NCBI GenBank assembly: GCA_021432605.1
Contig: MU271147.1
Coordinates: 1,798,001 to 1,862,000 of the forward strand
Origin: Coniochaeta sp. PMI_546
Lineage: Eukaryota > Ascomycota > Sordariomycetes > Coniochaetales > Coniochaetaceae
Reading direction: 5' to 3'
DNA length: 64,000 bases
The notes beneath the pieces are model-generated. The model did no database searches, was not told the DNA's origin, and was given only the letters and a program-made list of their open reading frames with translations. This document shows, piece after piece, positions 56,475-64,000 of the stretch; the stretch's first letter is position 1; every line of letters starts with the position of its first letter. The position numbers and the translations under genes are program-made.

Positions 56475-59003
56475 TTTTTTAAAGAAATGGCGAATTTGGT
56501 TTCTTGATTTAAGTGATCAAACAAACCTTCAGTCACCGAATCCGGCACGAACGATATATATCGAAGAGGATGCGGCACCAAGCTGAATTTGGCTTTCCAT
56601 GCAAAGAAGCAATCGAGATGAAAGATAAATCAGGGTCGACGACGGGGAGAAAGATTCTAGTAACGCCTACTCCGGAAGGTCTGGGACTCGATCGCGCGGT
56701 AGCAGCTATTTATTATAAATTTATAATGCCAGTTTGCGTATCTGCTTCGGCGAAGTGGAGCCATCTGGTGACACAATGGAACATGAAAGATACGGAGATC
56801 GAGCTTGCCAAGCTACAAGGTGTAAGTATATACAAGCAACAGTACAAGCAGCCTACACTAGTTGTAATGCGGCAAAACGGCCTGCCTCGGTATGGTGTAC
56901 TGTGAAGGGAACAACGCGGGAGCTCCCCGAGGCCGCCGCCGCAGGGGCGTGGCCGTAGTTAAACGCCATTAGTGCTTACTGATGGCGTTGGGATCACGTA
57001 CGAAACTGCCACGCACCCGCACGTGTGATGGTGAAAGGCGAGTCAGTGGACTCGGAAAAGGAGAGAGCTCATCGCAGTACCCATGTATGTGCCCTGCGGT
57101 CAGCAGCGCCGGGGTGTGTCTGAGGCAAATTTCTTCATGAGCACGCGGGGTCCAAGCTAGGCGGAGGAGGGGGGCTTTGTAATAAATCGGGTGTACAAGA
57201 AACAAAATATTCCTCAAACGTATGCGGCCGGTGTGCGTGTGTTGTATGCGCGTCTGCGCGTACAGGGATGGGCTTTTATAATGTGGGTTATCGACGTGGT
57301 GGCTCTTGTTGGGACAGTTTTTTTTCTCTTAACCACGCTACACTAGCTCTATCTTCCAAACCGGGGAAGAATTCATTGGCTCACAGGGATTCCGTGTAAG
57401 TGAGCCCTCGGCGTCCCGATTTGGAAGAGATCGCTGGAAACTAGACTTTGACAGATGATCCGGGACACGGTCACCCTCCCCGAGAGATCCAGGCGCGATG
57501 AAACTTGGGGCCCGACTACACGTATAACTTCGAAATATCGCGTCGGGTGTCATACGATATCTGGTCTAGTCGTGCATCATGACGAGGTCTTGACGGCTGA
57601 CCTTTGTGCTGATGGACGCGGCCACGCCTGGATTCCCGCCTTCCGATCCGTCTTGGTGGCTTCCCCCGCCGTGTCTGCCTCATGCACGCGGCGTATTTGC
57701 TGGTCAACCTCGCCCTAATGCCTCGACCACTGACCAGTTGTGAATGTGAAAACTCTGACGTGACTGATCATTTTAACTAGTAGTGCTTTCCCCAACAATT
57801 TGCTTGATCTGTTTTCTGTCAAATCGTGCTGCCTATGGCCAGACATTTCGCCAGAGTCGGACCTTTTGCCACCAAGGCGTTTATCTTTGGATGCAATGGC
57901 CCATGAACTGGCAAAATTCTGCCAGGGGTCAGCCGGTGGTATTGCGTCTGACAATACCTAACCGTCGCAAGATGATGTGCCCTAGAGGATTGATTTGGTA
58001 ATCCGATAAAAACACCCCTCGGCATGCGCCTAAGTGTACTCCGAGAACCTGATGGCGCGAGAAAAGAAAAGGGTGTGAGGGGTAGCATTTAGAGCTGACG
58101 CGCCAATGGCCAAGAGGGCGCGTCGGCCTTTATCAATCCGTACTAAGCCTACATCAACAGGTGTCGCAGGTAAGATGAACGCATGTTGAGCACCGGAGTT
58201 GATTTTAGCAATCACACTACTGTGTTAGCACGGACAATCGCGGGGCGGGCAAAGCCCCGCCCAGCATGGATCACTGCCGGTAGCTCCCGTTTCCGGGTCC
58301 CGTTTTCAACAAGGCAATGGAAGCCTGAAGGTACCTCCCTAGGTACCTTAGGTACATCGATAAGGTACTTCCAGTTTCTGCAACGGCCCTGGTCAGTAAG
58401 AACAGGACATTGATATTTACTGGTTGTTCGTATATCCTCGCTGTCCTGAAGTGAAATATCTCGGGTTGACACTATATCCATCATATGCGCATCATGTAAA
58501 TACAAGCTCGTATAGCCCTCGTTTCATCATGCCTTTCAGTCAATGACCGGTGTCAGAGGTCTTTAGGGAACTTGCCCCACTATCGCGCCTAACTTTTACC
58601 TACAGGGTTCGAGTTTGTTTACCTTCAGCCGTAGGAATAGAATGAGAACCATGCCTGATACCTTAGTACTAGATTGATCTGAAAGCTCTCTTTCCTGGGA
58701 TGTGAAGGAAGAGACTAGCGAGAGGTCTGAAGAAATGGTATTGCAGGGGATCGATCGCTACACTGGTCGATCGGGTGGCTTGGTCGCTGCAAATACACGC
58801 GCCATCCTCAGAGGCCTGCCGAGGGAACCAACAGCTTGTGCAGCCGCCAACTCTGCCTTGGCTATCACCGACTCATACCGCCATGTCGGACACAATGCTC
58901 TTTTCTATCTTTTCTTTTCTCTTTTCATCTCACTATCTGTCTATTCCAACGATTCTTGTATTCTTTACTCGTAGTGCATAGTTAAGCGGATTGGGAAACA
59001 AGC
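56475..59003. other. Intergenic 2.5 kb, no convincing gene
   Basis: This holds the upstream regions of the trypsin-fold gene and of the ubiquitin-like/ankyrin gene, which are divergent. An AT-rich patch lies at 56710-56730. The GGTACCT cluster at 58329-58370 is listed separately. Confidence 0.5.
58329..58370. repeat. Cluster of AGGTACCT-like palindromes
   Basis: Four GGTAC cores occur in 42 bases (at 58330, 58342, 58351 and 58364); two are perfect AGGTACCT palindromes. Related words occur at 4209-4225. It looks like a dispersed intergenic element. Confidence 0.65.
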
Positions 59004-61741
59004 ATGTCTTTTGGCTGGAGTGTCGGTAGGTTTTTTCAGAGTCCAAATCCACATCGGTCGGGCTCACTAACATCCCTTAAGGTGATTGTGTTCAAGGTGG
59101 AAAGCTGGTATACAAGGTTGTGAATGTCGTAGTCGATGCAGAAAAGGCGCCAGACGAGGTGCAGGTGGCTCAACAGAGATCTGATGCAATCCAAGGCTCC
59201 TTGGGACATGTCACAACCTCCTTCACAACTGGCCAATCCATCAACAATAACACGGAGATAGATGACTTGGTCCATCGAATTGCGGCGACAGAAAAAAAGC
59301 ACAGTCTTAAACGCCACAAGCGATATGGTGAGAAGTTTGGCCAGGGTGTAGCGAAACGCAGATTGCGCGCTGTGCCCGAGAAGATATTGTGGACAGTCCA
59401 CGGCAAAAAGGACGACGACAGGCATCAGAGAGATCAACAAGGCACACTAGATGCCCTCCAGATGCATATGCTGGCATCCATTGCCGACAGACAGCATGAC
59501 CACGTTGCAACCACAGAGAAGCTCCAAGCTGAAGGAGACGCCCACCGAAATGCAGTTATCAGGAAAGCGACGGAGATTGGAACAGAAATGCTGCAGAAGC
59601 TGGAAGAAACCGGTGGTTCAGTACAGCAACAACAGATGGTCCTTGCAGGCAACATCGAGAAGAAGCTTGATGACATCTTGGCACTGATCCAGCATCAGAC
59701 AGGTGCTCAAAGGTCGATTGAAGAACATCTGCAGAGGTACCTCCAAGGACTGGAACCCCTCATGAACAAGGTCGACGAAAATTTATCGAGCCGGAGACCG
59801 TCATTGTCAGCTGAGAAGTCACCATCATACCGAAGATCGGAGCCAGAGACCAGGAGAACCGGCCCTCTTCAAGGACGTCAACCTATAGCGTCGCCGAGCG
59901 CTATCCCGGCGAGGGAGCGGATCGAAAGCATATCCGTTTTCCGGATATACAAACGTTCAGTCGAGCTCACTCGGCATTCCAGCAGCAATGACTCCTCAAA
60001 AACCGTCCGAACCGCCTCGATGTACGAAGGGGGCGACTACTTGACCCTTCTTCTCCTTATCCTAGCAGTATGTTGCGAGCTAGGTCTGGAAATGGGTCGA
60101 TACATCTCTCAAGCCTCACGGCGACGCTCGATTCCCGCCCCTGTTTCCTACTTCCTATCGGACAACATCTACTTCACCGATGCCCTTGGCCGGGAATTCA
60201 GGCTCCCTCTTGATCAGACCAGAACCTGGAGAATGCTCCAGCAATGGCTGAGGGAACAGTTTAAGGACTGTCCCGGCAGTTCCAAGGTACAGAGCGGCCA
60301 GTTCTTCATATTCGATCCGCGGGACCCTGATCGAATCGTCTCCGCCACGACTTGGCACACGGCTGTTGGACCACGGCGGCGCTTCCAGATGGGCGTTATC
60401 TACTCGCAAACTCAGCTCGACGAGTATTGCCCCAAATGCTTCCTTAAAAAGCAGAGGAAGACCTTGACAAAAGGTCGCGGAGAGTTCAATGTTCTATGCC
60501 CGTCTTGTGGGGCGCTGTACTCGTCTGCATCCCTTGGCTCCATACGGCCTACGCTGAGCTTTCTCGCCACTTCGCTATTTGTGGACGACGAGATCGGTCC
60601 TGGACGGAGGAGACTGCCGTACAGCATCGCCCTTGCAGAAGCGCCACTGGGTATGAGATACCTCTCTAAAGAGTTTGCAACCTTGATTAGCGAATCTGGC
60701 TCGGAGGACCTGATGATGGCTCTAGACCTAGATTTGGATTTGGACCTGAACATGCGCGGCCCGCGTGCACGTCCAAGGTGGGACGAGGAAAAGGGAAGAT
60801 CGACCATCGCGTACTCGCACTGGAAACAGGAAGAGCACAGCGAGGAGCCACAGGAAGTGCCAGCTGTATATGGCCCGAGTCCTGATATGGGTCAGGAAGG
60901 CGAGCAGGAGCAGAAAGACCTCGAACACATCAAGACGGTGTGGATACGAAGGGACGCAAGACTTCACGATGCAGCTCTCGGCCGAGACTGCAGGCTTGCT
61001 CGAGAACTTATCCTAAAGGGCCACGATCCCAATCAAAGGGCCGGGCGGGCTGGCTCACCGCTGATCGCGGCCATAGTCTCGGGGTCTCATGAGATTGTTC
61101 GGATGCTCCTGGACATCGGGGCGGATCCGCTTCTCTCAGTCCAACAAGGCCACAATCCTGTCTCTGTTGCGGCTTGCCACGCCACTGACAGGGTAGGACA
61201 TGTTCTATTCCCTGCTGCTTTCCATGCTTCGTACGACCGTCCCGCGGAATTTCAGAAGGCGGTGGACAGAGCGCTCTATGAGTCCACCACCAAGCAACAC
61301 GAATGGCACGACTTCCTGCTTTTCATCGGTGCGAATCCAGTGGCGCCATGTCCGGGGCTTCGAGAGACGGCCTTTGCCAAGGCCATGGCGGCCAAAGACG
61401 TCGCGCTCCTGAACAGGTTCATCATGGTGCTCTGGGAGCGACGACTCCTCACCAGGTTCGAGGCCATCATCCTTGCCGCTACGGTCAAGGGTGACGACGT
61501 CCATCCCAGCATAACCCTAGAACCCTGGCTCAGAGTGTGCCGTGTAGCTCTTGCAGCCGGAGACTCACGCGTTGTCGTGCAAGAGATCAACAAACGGATC
61601 CGCGAAAAGCCCGAGTTCTACTTTCGGCTGAATATTGGCAACACTACTTGTCACCCAGACATGCAGAGGTTTTGGCGGTCATGTGAGAATGAGCGGAAAG
61701 GTATCGTAGTACCGCCGGAGCTTGCTGGGATGGGGGTTTGA
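59004..61741 (+). CDS. MSFGW-type protein with ubiquitin-like, zinc-ribbon and ankyrin-like regions
   Basis: The model has two exons, 59004..59025 (22 nt) and 59082..61741, with a 56-nt intron (donor GTAGGT, branch CACTAAC, acceptor TTAAG). It gives 893 residues. The tiny first exon gives MSFGWSVG, joined to DCVQGGKLVYKVVNVVVDAE. This resembles the MSFG...VGD start of many fungal signalling proteins with ULD, ankyrin or NLR parts. A coiled coil follows (about 140-240), then a hydrophobic helix (YLTLLLLILAVCCELGL, about 327-347). A fungal ubiquitin-like domain lies at about 365-447 (IYFTDALGREFRLPLDQTRT, RRRFQMGVIY). A CxxC zinc ribbon follows (CPKC, CPSC, about 456-484). Ankyrin-like repeats lie at about 627-713 (DAALGRDCRLARELILKGHD, HEIVRMLLDIGADPLL). 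Function is unknown; a role in non-self recognition or signalling is inference. Confidence 0.85.
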
Positions 61742-64000
61742 ACTTATGTGTACTTATGCCACTATTATGACGAGGAAGAGATGACACGACAGGGATGAAC
61801 CTGTTGTCCAGGTAGTCTAGCTCTAAACCGTCAAAAGTCAGTGGCGCCTTCGCGTTTTGTCTGTCCACCGGCTTTCCCGCTGGGACTATCCTCAACGATA
61901 CAGTAGCAATTGCGCCAAGTTCTCAGAGGCTACCGTGGTGTCACAAAACGGGCCTTGCATTGACAGACTGACAGTTGACGGGGCCAAGCAAGGTCTAGCC
62001 CTGTCTCGAAGGTGCTGGACGACAAGCAAGGAAGCCTGCCAGGATAAAATGCCGAATGCTTGTACGACTTAGGCGCCTAAAGAGCCAAGGAATTGCGCTA
62101 CTTGGGTGTACAGCAACGAATTGCCGCCGCTTCTCCGCGAGGTCGGGCAAAGTATGCAGACGGAGACCTTTTGTCACCACGCACGAGCTGAGACAGTCAC
62201 CAGAACCGACACGCTTTCTGTGAATTGCTAGCGGCCAAAGACGCCAATGCACAAGTCGCAGATGCAAGGTTGCTGCGAGCGCTGCATTGGTGTCCGCGCT
62301 GAAGCTTGGCTAAGGTAGCTAGCGAGCGGGAGTAACTCACCAGCCCTTTGTTGAATCCTCTGGCACCTTCCAGCTGCTGCCACAGGTAACAAAATGCTGT
62401 GGTATCCGGGACGTACTGCCAAGGGTGCCAGAAGGGGGTGCCGTTAGGGAACATTGTCACTTTCTCTTCAAGACAGGGGTTGAAGGTGGGGCTGCCACAT
62501 ATCACTACCTTATCCTGCTCCTGCATAGTACACTAAGGAATGGCTCTCACGCATGAGGAAACATTTTGTATACCTATCGAAAACATTGTCAGCAAATGTG
62601 ACTCCACTTGAGCCTCAAAGGTCACCGAGTTTGCGCTCTGCATCGCTGAAGCAAAGCGTCGAGGACGCTGTGAATACTCCACTTCTCCACTCGGCCATAG
62701 GTCTCGTCCCCTCCTCCCGCCCCTTTCCTGCCTGGAGTAATCTGCTAGTGGAAGCCGGTGAGCTCGAGTAGCAGGGATTTGCCCGCGTCAGTATGATGAG
62801 GGCAGGCCTAGGTGCTCCAAAATTAGATCTGATTACCGCCACTCGACCACGCTCTCCGTGAACGTCACCGGATGGTGAGCCGGCGGCCAAGCCGGGGGTA
62901 AACAGGGCGTCAGCCGGAGGGGGCCAGCGAACCTACTGGCAATCCATGGCACAGGTTAGCAAGTTCGAGACACACACACGGCGCGGAAAACAGATCCGCA
63001 TCCGATGAGCCCTTCTGCTGATCCTTGCACGGCTGTGCGACTCAAGAAAGGATTTTGGAATTGGCGCAAAAGATGCTAGCGAAGCACAATGTGGCCGCGG
63101 AGCTTATGTTACACAGGGTAAGTCAAATGCAGCAGTTTTAGCGTGGCGCCTATGCATGCTGCGAGGACCTGCGTTGTCGACAGAATGCTCTACCCGATGC
63201 CCTACCTCTAGGTGGGAGGTACGAGTAGGTGTGGACTCGACTGTTTATCATCAACTCCATGATCAACAAGGTGTGGAATCCAAACGAGAAGGGCGACAGG
63301 TTTGACGGAGATAGTCGAGATTAGAGTTGTGATGTCTTGATACATCGCAGCCGCGATAAGCTTGTATTGTGTAGATGGAGTCGACGGCACAGCAGCCGTC
63401 GCTGGACCAGAATCACCCAGTAGAGGCGGGCACGCTCTGTGAAGAACCAAGGAGCCGAAATTTGGCAGCATGTGACAACATGTTGATTCGTGTGTTGTGT
63501 CCTCGACTCGCAAGTAGCCTAGAACGGCGTATGCCAGGAAGATCTGGCAATCAGATCCTTCCCTGAGAAATGGCCGGCGTCCATGACTTGCGGATTGAAA
63601 CGATCACGGGAGTCCACTATGAAGCGGTGACGTCTCGATGGTTGCTGCCCGACAATGTGAGTCGGTAAATATAACAGGGGTTGGATGTAGAGGGTGGCGT
63701 TTTCCCCCCTGTGGGCGTAGGTTCTACATGTTACTTCTGGTTTCGCACAAGTTGCTTCCATACAAGTACTGCTACATTCTCCAGGCAGTTTTGTCGCAAA
63801 AAGAGGGGGTGTGTGGTGTGTCCCAAACGACGTGAACAACCCAAAAGCCCAGCGCGAGGACGATGGTCGTCTCTTGCAGTCGTGATTCAATGGCTTGGAA
63901 CAGGGCTTCTCTGCAGGCGTTCTGAATTGCTCCACGATATATTTGTGCGTGACCGTTGGAGATTGAGCGCCTCGTGAACCCCGATGCAAATCCGCAGGCA
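61742..64000. other. Intergenic to window end, no convincing gene
   Basis: Short frames only, the longest 156 codons at 63519-63989 (minus) with no recognised domain. A gene beginning outside the window cannot be excluded. Confidence 0.45.

Noticed and set aside
54407-56507. Plus-strand frames of about 220 codons opposite the trypsin-fold gene
   Set aside because: They are antisense; the minus frame has a coherent PA-clan domain with all three catalytic residues.

Overview
This is nuclear DNA of a filamentous ascomycete (Pezizomycotina; a Sordariomycete is my best guess, lower ranks not resolved). The evidence is: short introns (about 50-110 nt in most genes, one of 280 nt) with GTAAGT-type donors, CTAAC-like branch sites and CAG/TAG acceptors; monocistronic genes on both strands; and a set of conserved eukaryotic housekeeping proteins. 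There are no rRNA, tRNA, CRISPR or bacterial features that I can support. Exon joins were worked out by hand; every multi-exon CDS given as complete has a total length divisible by three. Coordinates span introns, and the introns are listed in each entry.

Layout. 0.8-4.1 kb: mitochondrial Glu-tRNA(Gln) amidotransferase subunit A (HER2) and a DUF4336 protein, both on minus. 5.4-13.6 kb: two large coiled-coil genes in tandem on minus; one ends in membrane helices, the other carries eleven near-perfect Ile/Tyr heptads. 14.2-19.4 kb: a divergent pair, SMC5/6 kleisin NSE4 (minus) and PI 3-kinase VPS34 (plus). 19.6-23.0 kb: mitochondrial enoyl reductase ETR1 and a disordered hypothetical protein, both minus. 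25.6-31.6 kb: a divergent pair, the E2 enzyme UBC13 (minus) and a 1535-residue WDR59/Mtc5-type SEA/GATOR2 subunit (plus). 32.4-35.5 kb: two tandem paralogous C2H2 zinc-finger genes (minus), each with an identical-stem hairpin at the 5' edge of its open frame and the same CCAAT-type element about 320 bp further upstream. 36.2-43.0 kb: a Gemin2/Brr1 homologue (plus), an Spd1-like ribonucleotide reductase inhibitor with a PIP box (minus), and a divergent pair RPS27 (minus) and phosducin-like PLP2 (plus).

From 43 kb on the window is gene-sparse and looks accessory. It holds an EST1-domain protein with an N-terminal C2H2 finger (47.9-50.4 kb), a trypsin-fold protein (54.4-56.5 kb), and an 893-residue protein that joins an MSFGW-type N-terminus, coiled coil, hydrophobic helix, ubiquitin-like domain, zinc ribbon and ankyrin-like repeats (59.0-61.7 kb). 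These are separated by 2-5 kb stretches without a convincing gene. The last two, together with the tandem zinc-finger pair and the paired coiled-coil genes, are the best candidates for undescribed biology.

There are no operons. The housekeeping genes act in separate pathways: mitochondrial translation and lipid synthesis, DNA repair and ubiquitin signalling, autophagy and TORC1 sensing, snRNP assembly, dNTP control, ribosome, and protein folding. The layout suggests only local sharing of promoters at the head-to-head pairs.
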